Counted from the stretch's first letter, positions 1 to 7,222 are shown. The stretch is 11,399 bases of DNA from Porphyromonadaceae bacterium (GCA_003517945.1 DOZP01000005.1:1-11399); one strand, 5' to 3'. The notes: a model not told the origin generated them from the sequence alone. Translations and numbers: made by a program.

Positions 1-1
1 G

Positions 2-115
2 GTGGAAACAGACTATTATACCCGCTCCCTCTTTTCTTTTAATATTCCCGAACTTGTCAACGGTAAAGTCGACATTTCCTCCTATGATCTGATGCGTTTT
101 ACGCTGGAACAATAA
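2..115 (+). CDS. C-terminal fragment of an unidentified protein (5' end outside window)
   Basis: An open frame enters from the left edge and stops at TAA 113-115, immediately followed by a second TAA. The 37 visible residues end in DLMRFTLEQ and contain no motif I can assign. Codon use looks like real Bacteroidota coding sequence, and the frame runs into a region that then carries a terminator-like hairpin, which supports a true gene end. It converges on the HIT gene with a 66-base gap. I do not recognise the family. A residual chance remains that this is a chance open frame, because only 114 bases are visible. Confidence 0.5.
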   Translation: METDYYTRSLFSFNIPELVNGKVDISSYDLMRFTLEQ

Positions 116-116
116 T

Positions 117-161
117 AAAAAATCGCTGAAACAGTTCGAAAACGATACCATCCCAGCGATT
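117..161 (-). terminator. Rho-independent terminator after the HIT gene
   Basis: The inverted repeat AATCGCTG (121-128) and CAGCGATT (154-161) can form an 8-bp stem with a 25-nt loop. Read on the - strand, the second arm runs straight into a T-run (bases 122-117), the usual layout of an intrinsic terminator. It begins about 20 bases after the HIT stop codon. The loop is longer than typical. The same stem might also serve the + strand gene ending at 115, but no T-run follows it on that strand. Confidence 0.6.
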
Positions 162-181
162 ATATATCATCTGCTTTCCAA

Positions 182-637
182 TTACAAATACTCTTTCACC
201 TTTCGAATAAGGTTAACATATCCTTCATCCGACAAATATACTTTGCGGGGATTCATTTCAAATGTGCCACCGTAAGAAGGACCGCCTTCATACTTGGGAG
301 CCAGATGAAAATGAAGGTGAGCCAGCTTATCGGAATATGCGCCATAATTGATTTTCTTCGGACCAAATGCCATACTTATTGCTTTGGCTACCCTTGTAAC
401 ATCTTTCATAAACGCGTTTCTTTCTTCGTCGGTAAGCTCAAACAATTCATTGACATGGTCTTTGTATGCAACCAGACAACGCCCTCTGTACGTCTGTTCT
501 TTAAACAGAAAGACCGTGGATACATCCAATTGAGCAACTTCAATCATTAAATCATATAATTGTCCGTTTTTCTGACAATATAAACAATCCTCTGCCTTTA
601 TATGACTATTTATTTTTACATCAAGATTATGTGACAT
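182..637 (-). CDS. HIT-family (histidine triad) protein, nucleotide hydrolase/transferase-like
   Basis: This 151-aa protein carries the histidine triad signature H107-L-H109-F-H111 followed by LAP near its C-terminal third, the catalytic motif of the HIT superfamily, whose members cleave or transfer nucleotidyl groups at phosphoramidate or anhydride bonds. The length is right for a single-domain HIT protein. A C18-x-x-C21 pair near the N-terminus resembles the start of the zinc-site cysteines seen in some HIT proteins, though a complete zinc site is not evident. No signal peptide or membrane segment is present, so it should be cytoplasmic. Its ATG lies 4 bases after the stop of the DUF1080 gene, so the two are probably cotranscribed. 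The actual substrate cannot be inferred from sequence. Confidence 0.85.
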   Translation of the reverse strand: MSHNLDVKINSHIKAEDCLYCQKNGQLYDLMIEVAQLDVSTVFLFKEQTYRGRCLVAYKDHVNELFELTDEERNAFMKDVTRVAKAISMAFGPKKINYGAYSDKLAHLHFHLAPKYEGGPSYGGTFEMNPRKVYLSDEGYVNLIRKVKEYL

Positions 638-641
638 AAGT

Positions 642-1364
642 TTACAGTTTTCTAATTTTTATATTTCTGAACCAGCAATCATATCCGTGATCCTGCAAAC
701 CTATATATCCCTCTTTTGCAGGACCTTCCTTGAAACCGGGCCAGTCTTTAAATTTACTCTTTGCTACCTGTTCATACCACTCCGGCGTCCAAAGCGTATA
801 TTCAACTACTTTCACACCATTCTGGGTATGGATTACCTTACCATCCTTCACACGTATTACAATCGTATTCCATTCGCCCGCGGGCTTCGCGTTCTGAGGC
901 AATGCCGGAATCATATCATACAAGGAACCTGCCAGATGATTCGCCAGTTTATTGTCAGACGCATTCCAGTTATCAAGCACCTGTATTTCAGGAGCGGCAT
1001 AATAAATCGGCTTACCGGCCTCTTCCACTACATAATAGAAAATACCCGAATTGCCTTCCTTTTCGATCTTCCAATCAATGGATAATTCAAAATCCGAATA
1101 CTTCTCTTTTCCAAACAGGATGTCGCCCCCTTGTCCGTATCCCGCTTTTTCTCCACGTTTCACTTTCATCGACTCTTCACTGATTTCCCAATTGGCCGCC
1201 ATATCCGTAGAATTACACTTACGCCAACCATCAAAATTTTTCCCGTCAAACAAAAGCTGCCAGCCTTCACTCTTTTCCTTTTCCGTTAATTTATTGTTCT
1301 GCGCAGACACCAATACAGACGAAATAACTACAAAAAATGCAACTGATAAAATTCTTCGTTTCAT
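642..1364 (-). CDS. Secreted DUF1080 / 3-keto-disaccharide hydrolase domain protein
   Basis: A 240-aa protein with an N-terminal signal peptide (MKRR, then a hydrophobic stretch, ending near VSAQ at residue 22), so it should be exported to the periplasm or cell surface. The mature part starts with the GWQLLFDGKNFDGWR block and continues with DWKIEKEGNSGIFYYV and the terminal YDCWFRNIKIRKL block. These are hallmarks of the DUF1080 (3-keto-disaccharide hydrolase) family with a concanavalin-like fold. Members act on or bind modified sugars; the precise substrate here is unknown. I chose ATG 1364, not an in-frame ATG at 1397, because the latter would lie inside the promoter -7 element and add 11 residues before the signal peptide. 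A promoter candidate lies about 31 bases upstream, and the HIT gene follows 4 bases downstream. Confidence 0.88.
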   Translation of the reverse strand: MKRRILSVAFFVVISSVLVSAQNNKLTEKEKSEGWQLLFDGKNFDGWRKCNSTDMAANWEISEESMKVKRGEKAGYGQGGDILFGKEKYSDFELSIDWKIEKEGNSGIFYYVVEEAGKPIYYAAPEIQVLDNWNASDNKLANHLAGSLYDMIPALPQNAKPAGEWNTIVIRVKDGKVIHTQNGVKVVEYTLWTPEWYEQVAKSKFKDWPGFKEGPAKEGYIGLQDHGYDCWFRNIKIRKL

Positions 1365-1394
1365 GATTATTATTTTATTTATTAAAAGCGAATA

Positions 1395-1402
1395 CAAATA
1401 TA
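1395..1402 (-). promoter_or_regulatory. Bacteroidota-type -7 promoter element for DUF1080-HIT unit
   Basis: On the - strand this reads TATATTTG, a perfect match to the TAnnTTTG consensus of the Bacteroidota primary sigma factor. A TGTG about 19 bases upstream is a 3 of 4 match to the -33 TTTG. Transcription would begin about 25 bases before the ATG at 1364. This separates the unit from the operon that terminates near 1500. Confidence 0.55.
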
Positions 1403-1499
1403 ATTAAATATATCGAAATCTCACACATACCGGTTGAAAAGAATATTTTAACAATCAATTGCTCGATTTCATCAGGCGTTTTCACACAACGACATTGTC

Positions 1500-1523
1500 A
1501 AAAAAAATCAGGCTCTGCGCCTG
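1500..1523 (-). terminator. Intrinsic terminator overlapping the permease 3' end
   Basis: Read on the - strand, CAGGC (1523-1519), a 5-nt loop GCAGA and GCCTG (1513-1509) form a short GC-rich hairpin. It is followed by one A and eight T residues (1507-1500). The hairpin lies within the last codons and stop of the ABC-2 permease gene. It marks the end of the six-gene operon. Confidence 0.6.
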
Positions 1524-2845
1524 CGGAAACTACGGTAGGAAATAATGATTGTGATCAGGAAAAAAATCAAAGAAACAGATATATAAGGCAGAATATCATA
1601 CAAACCGGCATCGCGGACAAACAGCTCATTGAAGCCGTTAAGCCCCCAGTTTAAAGGAGATACATAACTGATTATCCGCATAAAATACGGCATAAGGAAA
1701 GTTGGTATCCAGACCCCCCCGATGGCAGCCAGAATAACGACCGAAACCGCCCCGAAAATACTGGCCTGCTGATTGGTTCGTGCGATACTTCCGATTGCCA
1801 ATCCGTAACCGATAGCCGCCAGCGACGATGAGACCGACATGGCGAACAAAGCAGGCAGGCTATGTCCGAGTTTCAACGCAGGCAGACCGAGCAACGGTAT
1901 AATATACATGCCGGTCAGCACAATCAATGCCAACTGGAGCAAACAAACGCATAAATAAACGCCTACTTTACTTAATAAATACAAATGAAACGAACAAGGC
2001 ATGGTCATCAAACGGTTAAAACATCCGATCTCACGTTCGCGGATCATATTACCGGCCAGTGATATCACAATAAAAAATACGGCAAACATACTCCACGCAG
2101 GTACATTATGCTGGGTGGAATTCGGAATGATTTTCGCTTTTTCCGATTGTGCGTACGACTCACTGATCACAATCATATCAGCCGTGTCAATATTCAAATC
2201 AATCGGAAAAGGAACAATACGGTTAACCTGTTGTGTAATTTCATTCAGTAACAATTTATTTTGCACCATCAAGGCGTTTTCACGCATTGCGCGAATTAAC
2301 GAAATCCGGAAAGACTGCTTGGCCGTCGGATCCACCAACAATTTTATTTCAAGCGGATATCCGGCCCCTCTACCCGACTCCAACACGCTATTTTTAATGC
2401 TATCATTCGGACTATCTTCCTCTGAAGTATCATCACTATCCATGTCTTCGTCGCCGTTAAAGGCACGCGCTATCTCCCTGCGCACATTTTCGCGCAAGCG
2501 CGCCGTAGCATTTTCGGGAATGATGACGGCTATAAGATACTCACCCCGGGAAACAGCCTCCTCTACCTCATCGGGTGAAAAAGAGGAACCGTCTGCTCCG
2601 GTCGATACATCGAAAATACGACTTTCCTGTAGTTGCCGGGTGACCATATTACCTAACGAATCACGATCACTATTCAGTAAATACAATGGTATACGCGTTT
2701 CGTTAACCGAACGAAAAGTACTGTCCTGAAGATAGGTCATCATCAGAACCAACGCCCATGGCATCAGAAACAGCAAGACAACACCCCAGAAATCGCGGAT
2801 AAGCAGCAGAAAATCTTTGAATAGCAAACGGATAAAATGATTCAT
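1508..2845 (-). CDS. ABC-2 type transporter permease
   Basis: A 445-aa integral membrane protein with the layout of long ABC-2 permeases: a first membrane helix at about residues 18-38, a large extracytoplasmic domain at about 40-245, then a cluster of five or so hydrophobic segments between about 250 and 436. The conserved region after the large loop (AGNMIREREIGCFNRLMTMP, about 264-283) matches the ABC-2 coupling region, and GGVWIPTFLMP (376-386) matches the usual segment before the last helices. The C-terminus is a basic RRRRA tail on the cytoplasmic side. It would pair with the ATPase encoded 14 bases upstream to export a small molecule or lipid. An odd feature is an acidic run at 132-148 within the loop. 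The gene is last in the operon and its 3' end forms part of a terminator hairpin. Confidence 0.9.
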   Translation of the reverse strand: MNHFIRLLFKDFLLLIRDFWGVVLLFLMPWALVLMMTYLQDSTFRSVNETRIPLYLLNSDRDSLGNMVTRQLQESRIFDVSTGADGSSFSPDEVEEAVSRGEYLIAVIIPENATARLRENVRREIARAFNGDEDMDSDDTSEEDSPNDSIKNSVLESGRGAGYPLEIKLLVDPTAKQSFRISLIRAMRENALMVQNKLLLNEITQQVNRIVPFPIDLNIDTADMIVISESYAQSEKAKIIPNSTQHNVPAWSMFAVFFIVISLAGNMIREREIGCFNRLMTMPCSFHLYLLSKVGVYLCVCLLQLALIVLTGMYIIPLLGLPALKLGHSLPALFAMSVSSSLAAIGYGLAIGSIARTNQQASIFGAVSVVILAAIGGVWIPTFLMPYFMRIISYVSPLNWGLNGFNELFVRDAGLYDILPYISVSLIFFLITIIISYRSFRRRRA

Positions 2846-2859
2846 CTTTATAACCGGAA

Positions 2860-3594
2860 TTAAGGTCGTGTCTTTTTAATAAACAAGTCTTCCAAAGAAG
2901 AAGCTGATTCCCGGTCCATAAGTTCACGGGGAATACCTTCGCAGATCATACACCCGTGATCCATCAATGCAACATCGGTACATAACGTTTCCGCTTCTTT
3001 CATATCATGTGAAGTATAAATTACGGTCATCCCGCCGGCATGAAGATTTTTCAGATTTTCAATGATAACCTGACGGGAATGTACGTCGACACCTACGGTC
3101 GGTTCATCAAGGAACAGCAGGGAAGGCCTGTGTAACAAGGCCGCTATGAGATTAACCTGGCGTTTCATCCCGCCGGAAAGATGACCGGTTTTCTTATCGC
3201 GATGGGGCATCAATCCGAAATCACACAGATAAGATTCCATCCGGCTTTTCAATTCTTCCGGCCGAAGTCCGTACATCCCGGCAAAGAACCGGAGGTTTTC
3301 GCCGATCGTCAGCTCCGGATATAACGCGATATCCTGGGGCACAACGCCAATCAACGGTTTTATCCGTGACATCTGATATTTTACATCCAGGTCATGGATC
3401 GTGACTTGTCCGCGATCATACGAACGCAAACCGCATAATATAGAGATTGTAGTCGTCTTACCCGCACCGTTGGGGCCCAGCAAACCGAAAAAGGATCCTT
3501 TACCGATATGCAACGACAGCCCGTCAACCGAAGGATGAGAAGACCCATGGTATGTCTTATGCAGATCAAGGATACGGACGACGGGATTTTCCAT
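2860..3594 (-). CDS. ABC transporter ATP-binding protein (ABC-2 exporter ATPase)
   Basis: A 244-aa stand-alone nucleotide-binding domain with every canonical element: Walker A GPNGAGKT (40-47), Q-loop Q87, signature LSGGM (139-143), Walker B LLFLDE (159-164) with intact catalytic glutamate, and switch histidine H196. It is shorter than the ~300-residue DrrA/NatA-like ATPases, since it lacks their extended C-terminal domain. It should bind the permease encoded 14 bases downstream to power export. It follows the BtrH-like gene by 55 bases, a gap containing a weak internal promoter candidate. The start at 3594 gives the usual short lead into the first beta-strand (VRILDLHKTY); no Shine-Dalgarno is seen, as is common in Bacteroidota. 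Confidence 0.93.
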   Translation of the reverse strand: MENPVVRILDLHKTYHGSSHPSVDGLSLHIGKGSFFGLLGPNGAGKTTTISILCGLRSYDRGQVTIHDLDVKYQMSRIKPLIGVVPQDIALYPELTIGENLRFFAGMYGLRPEELKSRMESYLCDFGLMPHRDKKTGHLSGGMKRQVNLIAALLHRPSLLFLDEPTVGVDVHSRQVIIENLKNLHAGGMTVIYTSHDMKEAETLCTDVALMDHGCMICEGIPRELMDRESASSLEDLFIKKTRP

Positions 3595-3638
3595 TATTTT
3601 ATTTCTGATATATCAACGATAGTTTACAAACGCGCCGG

Positions 3639-3646
3639 CAAAAATA
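3639..3646 (-). promoter_or_regulatory. Possible internal promoter element before the ABC ATPase
   Basis: On the - strand this reads TATTTTTG, fitting TAnnTTTG, about 45 bases before the ABC ATPase start and just beyond the BtrH-like coding region. No -33 TTTG is found at the expected spacing, so this may be chance in an AT-rich gap. If real, it would let the transporter be expressed apart from the biosynthetic genes. Confidence 0.25.
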
Positions 3647-3649
3647 CAT

Positions 3650-4675
3650 TTATTTCTTCATCTGATCCCTGACAAGCCTCTCCAACGCGGTAAAAAACAC
3701 CTTTTCCTGTTCGCCGATACGCTTCAGATGATCACCTATCGTCTGATAATCGACTCCTTCCGACGAACGATTCTTGTAGATACGGCCGGCCTCCGACGCA
3801 AAAATACGCCATTGGTCGCCTATATCGGTCAGGCGTTGCGAAAAATCATTTAACGCACGAATACCCGTGACTTGAGAAGCCTCCTGAAGAAATGCGGCAT
3901 ACAGAAAACGAAACCCGGCGCCTCCCGTACCGATTTCTTCCATCATACGGATCAGTTGCGCCAGATGAAGAGCGGCTTTCCGATCCCCGTATATTTGTGG
4001 AAATTTCGGAATCTTACTACCCAGATATTTAAAGGCATTGACGCCGACAAACGGCACCGGACCCGGCTCGTGTATCATACGGTGGCAATTTTTCAGAATA
4101 GCCTTGCGTACCAGAAGAGGTATGTCAGGCTCCTTCTCCGGCAGTGACTTTATCCAGTATAATTTGCCGAACGGAGGATAAGTTCCTTTTGCAAAACGCG
4201 CCCGGAGAAGATCACGGGATGAAATCGTGACTTTTTGCGTAGCAACAGGGTCGCTGATCAGATAATCATCCCCTTCCCTGCCTATCACACATATATTATG
4301 CGCATTGAAATGAAACCGGTATTCCAACGGCATATAAGGCAGATAATACATACCAACCACACATCCGGTGGGAATACCCCGGTTTAAAAGACTGTCTAAT
4401 TTTTGCTCGGCATGCTTTTTATTCAAAAAAACAGTCGAATGTATTTTAAAATCAAGCAATCGCGTAACACGGGCAAAAATAACACCCGGCAGCGGACGGA
4501 AAGAAGTAACAGGAAAACCGGCCAGTTTAATGAACGGTAAATGAACAAAATAAAGGGAAGCGGACAATCCGAAAATCAATGGCTCGGAATATTCATAGCC
4601 GTAAAACCGTAAAAGATTGGCCGTCACCCCATCCTCACAATGGGCAGCCGTCTTATGTTCAAAAGCTATTTCCAT
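3650..4675 (-). CDS. BtrH N-terminal domain / DUF4872 protein, putative acyltransferase
   Basis: A 341-aa protein whose N-terminal half matches the BtrH N-terminal family (papain/NlpC-like fold). Visible hallmarks are the HC motif with C13, FGLSASLYF (35-43), the histidine H126 in FNAHNICVIG, and D142 in YLISDPV; C13-H126-D142 is the likely catalytic triad. The C-terminal half (about 190-335), with GTGGAGFRFLYAAFLQEA (249-266), fits DUF4872, the usual partner domain. BtrH in butirosin synthesis transfers a gamma-glutamyl-aminobutyryl group from an acyl carrier protein to an amine. By analogy this protein may acylate the product of the DarA/DarB pair; that role is inference. Its ATG lies within the last codons of the upstream 139-aa gene (10-base overlap), implying translational coupling. 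No signal peptide or membrane helix is obvious. Confidence 0.82.
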   Translation of the reverse strand: MEIAFEHKTAAHCEDGVTANLLRFYGYEYSEPLIFGLSASLYFVHLPFIKLAGFPVTSFRPLPGVIFARVTRLLDFKIHSTVFLNKKHAEQKLDSLLNRGIPTGCVVGMYYLPYMPLEYRFHFNAHNICVIGREGDDYLISDPVATQKVTISSRDLLRARFAKGTYPPFGKLYWIKSLPEKEPDIPLLVRKAILKNCHRMIHEPGPVPFVGVNAFKYLGSKIPKFPQIYGDRKAALHLAQLIRMMEEIGTGGAGFRFLYAAFLQEASQVTGIRALNDFSQRLTDIGDQWRIFASEAGRIYKNRSSEGVDYQTIGDHLKRIGEQEKVFFTALERLVRDQMKK

Positions 4676-5085
4676 TCATCCACGCGTTTTAAATCTTCAA
4701 CCGTAATGCGCAACGCATCCGCATATTTCTGCAATATCTCCTCGTCCGCTTTCATAAATTCATCGTATTTCAAATGCTTGCGAATCTTTCTTTTAGGAAC
4801 ATCGGCGTACGAAGCCAACATACCAACATCCTGCAACGCCTTTTTCATGTGATACGCAAGCGGACTGACTTCCTGTGCCAGCACCTGAACGCGAATCTCC
4901 TCACATTGCTCGCGTATATCATCCCAAACTACATTTAATGCGTCATTCTTTACACTCCATCCGTCACTGATCACCGGCGTGTAGTTGCCATCCTCATCTA
5001 CGGCGTACATCACATCACGGATCACGTTATCCTTAAAAAACTGCAAATCCTGCGGCACATCCTCTTTTTTCATTTTCCATAACAT
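4666..5085 (-). CDS. Uncharacterised 139-aa operon protein with helix-turn-helix-like C-terminus
   Basis: I do not recognise a named family with certainty. The N-terminal half (about 5-75) is acidic with DVMYAVDEDGNYTPV and GWSVKNDALNVVWDDI. The C-terminal half (about 80-138) resembles a Cro/C1-type helix-turn-helix: MKKALQDVGMLASYADVP, then basic KRKIRKHLK, then EEILQKYADALRITVEDLKRV, which closely parallels the closing helices of such domains. DNA binding is inferred only. It lacks the D-S-L phosphopantetheine site, so it is not a normal acyl carrier protein. An alternative ATG lies at 5073 (MKKEDVP) and would shorten it by four residues; I kept 5085, six bases after the ketosynthase stop. 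It overlaps the BtrH-like gene by 10 bases, so it is tightly coupled into the operon. Confidence 0.8.
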   Translation of the reverse strand: MLWKMKKEDVPQDLQFFKDNVIRDVMYAVDEDGNYTPVISDGWSVKNDALNVVWDDIREQCEEIRVQVLAQEVSPLAYHMKKALQDVGMLASYADVPKRKIRKHLKYDEFMKADEEILQKYADALRITVEDLKRVDEWK

Positions 5086-5091
5086 TTAAAC

Positions 5092-6234
5092 TTAACAAAC
5101 CGTCAACAAGGCATACGCATACGAAAACCTTGCGCTTTCAGGCACCATCAACAAAATCCGGTCTCCTTTTTTCGCCCGCCCCGAACGGTTCAACCCTTCA
5201 AGCATCGCAAAAGGTGAAACAGACGCCACGTTGCCGATTTGCGGCAAATTGACAAACCATTTCTCTTCGGGAATATCATAACCGAAAGCGGCCAACTGGT
5301 GTTTGATCTTTTCCCCAAAATACATAGAGGAAAGATGAGGCATAAACCAGTCTACGGAAGCCGGATCAAAACGACGCCTGGAAACTATATCCTGTAAAAA
5401 GCGTCCACCCAGTTTTATGATATTTTCATCCAGCAACCGGGTATCCTGTTTCAGGGAAAACAGCGAACGGTCAAGCCATTCCTGCTCGGGAAACTGCGCC
5501 CATCCCACAAATTCTCCGTTTTCGTTTTTTTCGCCGCCGGCATACATACACGTTTCGATCTCATGCGCAAAAGAAGTTAGTTCGATCCATTCGATCCGGT
5601 AAGATAATCCGTCTTCCGCCGGCTTGTCCTGCAATAACAACGCGACACTTCCGTCCGACAACATCCAGCGCAGAAATTCTTTTTCAAAAGCAAGAATCGG
5701 TTTATCCGTCAACTGATTGATCAACTCTGATTCCTTTTCAAAATAACGGGCCATCATCCATGCCGAAAGACGTTCCGACGCCACACATACCGCATTTTCA
5801 GCATTTCCGGTCAATGTGGAAAAATAGGCGTATTTCAATGCCTGCATACCGGTACAACAGGAACCGGCAAACGAAACAACTTCCGTATGACGGCCTCCTT
5901 TCAGCTCACCATGTACCATCACCCCGTGAGACGGCATCACCTGTTCCGGCGAAGCCGTTCCGCAAGACAACAGGTCGATATCCCTGAGCGTCAGCCGCTC
6001 ATCCAACAATCCCTTAACGGCATTCGCCGCCATTTCTACATTGGTATGGGTGACCCGTCCGGATTTATCCAAGGCATAGTAACGGCTCTTTATGCCGTTT
6101 TTACCCAGAACCAACCGCTTTGCCAGCAGCGATCTTTTATTAACCAGTCCGATATAATCTTCCATTTCATCATTCCCGACAGGTTGATTCGGAAAAAATG
6201 CGGAAAACCGGTTTATATATACAGAATTATTCAT
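5092..6234 (-). CDS. darB: DarB/StlD-like beta-ketoacyl synthase III family ketosynthase
   Basis: A 380-aa thiolase-fold ketosynthase. It begins VYINRFSAFFPNQPVGNDEMEDYIG and carries NGIKSRYYAL (46-55), both typical of the StlD/DarB branch rather than housekeeping FabH (about 320 aa). The active-site block is SFAGSCCTGM (121-130), with C127 aligning to the FabH catalytic cysteine; H300 in WFMPHLSS and N335 in QIGNVASVSP complete the Cys-His-Asn triad. Known family members condense two fatty-acid-derived beta-keto units and cyclise them to a cyclohexanedione, the precursor of dialkylresorcinols. I chose ATG 6234 over in-frame ATGs at 6261 and 6249, because family members start just before this VYI strand. 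It follows the DarA gene by 67 bases and precedes the 139-aa gene by 6. Confidence 0.87.
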   Translation of the reverse strand: MNNSVYINRFSAFFPNQPVGNDEMEDYIGLVNKRSLLAKRLVLGKNGIKSRYYALDKSGRVTHTNVEMAANAVKGLLDERLTLRDIDLLSCGTASPEQVMPSHGVMVHGELKGGRHTEVVSFAGSCCTGMQALKYAYFSTLTGNAENAVCVASERLSAWMMARYFEKESELINQLTDKPILAFEKEFLRWMLSDGSVALLLQDKPAEDGLSYRIEWIELTSFAHEIETCMYAGGEKNENGEFVGWAQFPEQEWLDRSLFSLKQDTRLLDENIIKLGGRFLQDIVSRRRFDPASVDWFMPHLSSMYFGEKIKHQLAAFGYDIPEEKWFVNLPQIGNVASVSPFAMLEGLNRSGRAKKGDRILLMVPESARFSYAYALLTVC

Positions 6235-6301
6235 ACTATTTAATCTCATACGAAACGTCAATAACCGAATAACAGGCTATCCGGCCCCATCATTAATACA
6301 T

Positions 6302-7222
6302 TCAATTAAGTTCATAACACATCTCCTTTTGAGCCTTTCGCAACGAGGCGCGGCGCAACGGATATGTCAGGAAGAAAAATAACATTCCGAAAGGAGAAAC
6401 CACATACAAAACAAAAAACAAATAAACGCAAAAAACACGCAGATAGGGTATGCGTTTCGGATCCTTATACGGCCCTTTCTTTAGAATGAACTGCGCCCAT
6501 TGTCCCCATAGGCGATACCCGTTTTTCTCTATAAAATAAACCGTAGAGAGGAACGTTACCGCTTTTTCTTTCATCAGGTCTGCCTGCAAACCGGAAAAAT
6601 CATTGCGCTTCAGCGCATCCAGGATGATTTGCCCGAAAACAACGGCACGATCAATTTCTTCGGGCGCAACCCCCGCAGCAGGCAACAGGCGGGTCGCTTT
6701 TCTTTTGTCGTAAAAAAGCCACCGGATGATCGTTATCACACTGACCAGGTTAGGCGCTTTATCCTGCAATGAAATAAAACCGACATAGCGTCCGCCTGCT
6801 TCACGGATATATTCGCGTGTCCGGTGTTGCGTCATCACCCACATATTCCGGCAACCCATCGTCACCACGATATTTCTTCCTTTCAGATATTTTTTTATTT
6901 CATCCGACTGAAAAAAAGCATGTAACGGCACAGACCAGGATAAGTACCAACTCTGCCCGGCAATCATAACCAGATCGGCATCTTCCGCATCGCTCAGATC
7001 TACCGGCTTCAGCCTGCATGGCACGCCTAACCGCGATTCGGGAAAAACCTGAAAAAAATCCATCGCAGACCATGGAAAAGGATACGGCTCTTCAGGCGCA
7101 ATTTCTTTCCGCACGACATCACATCCGGCTTGCATGAACGGTTCACAAATCCTGTCCGCAATAGCAAGCGCCTGCCCTGTCTGCGTGTAATAAAAAAGCA
7201 CTACCTTATATCCTTTCCCCAT
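6302..7222 (-). CDS. darA: DarA-like dialkylresorcinol biosynthesis enzyme (flavodoxin-like fold)
   Basis: A 306-aa protein starting with a flavodoxin-like strand and phosphate-binding loop, VVLFYYTQTGQAL (7-19; T13, T15, G16), then the DarA-type block EPYPFPWSAMDFFQVFPES (45-63) and the LGVPC segment. The second nucleotide-fold region is IAGQSWYLSWSVP (87-99), with VVTMGCRNMW (119-128) after it. Annotated family members are called dialkylresorcinol condensing enzyme; as I recall, later work in Photorhabdus assigned the DarA homologue to aromatising the cyclohexanedione made by DarB, which suits a flavin-binding fold. One or two hydrophobic segments at about 262-288 with flanking basic residues suggest membrane attachment. 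It is the first gene of the operon, with a promoter candidate about 65 bases upstream. Confidence in the family is good; the exact reaction is inferred. Confidence 0.83.
   Translation of the reverse strand: MGKGYKVVLFYYTQTGQALAIADRICEPFMQAGCDVVRKEIAPEEPYPFPWSAMDFFQVFPESRLGVPCRLKPVDLSDAEDADLVMIAGQSWYLSWSVPLHAFFQSDEIKKYLKGRNIVVTMGCRNMWVMTQHRTREYIREAGGRYVGFISLQDKAPNLVSVITIIRWLFYDKRKATRLLPAAGVAPEEIDRAVVFGQIILDALKRNDFSGLQADLMKEKAVTFLSTVYFIEKNGYRLWGQWAQFILKKGPYKDPKRIPYLRVFCVYLFFVLYVVSPFGMLFFFLTYPLRRASLRKAQKEMCYELN

Noticed and set aside
687-1183. Open frames on the + strand opposite the DUF1080 gene.
   Set aside because: They are antisense to a clear gene, have no family resemblance or start signals, and are explained by the codon bias of the real gene.
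642-1397. Longer DUF1080 reading frame starting at ATG 1397.
   Set aside because: That ATG lies inside the TATATTTG promoter element and would place 11 extra residues before a well-formed signal peptide.
3650-4675. Ordinary NlpC/P60 cell-wall peptidase for the BtrH-like gene.
   Set aside because: There is no signal peptide, and the DUF4872-like second half with the BtrH-type FGLS and HNICVIG blocks fits the BtrH family better.
4666-5085. Could the 139-aa protein be the missing acyl carrier protein (DarC)?
   Set aside because: It lacks the D-S-L phosphopantetheine attachment motif and is longer than a carrier protein; the C-terminus looks like a helix-turn-helix instead.
5092-6261. Longer ketosynthase start at 6261 or 6249.
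   Set aside because: Family members begin just before the VYIN strand; the extra nine residues show no conserved feature.
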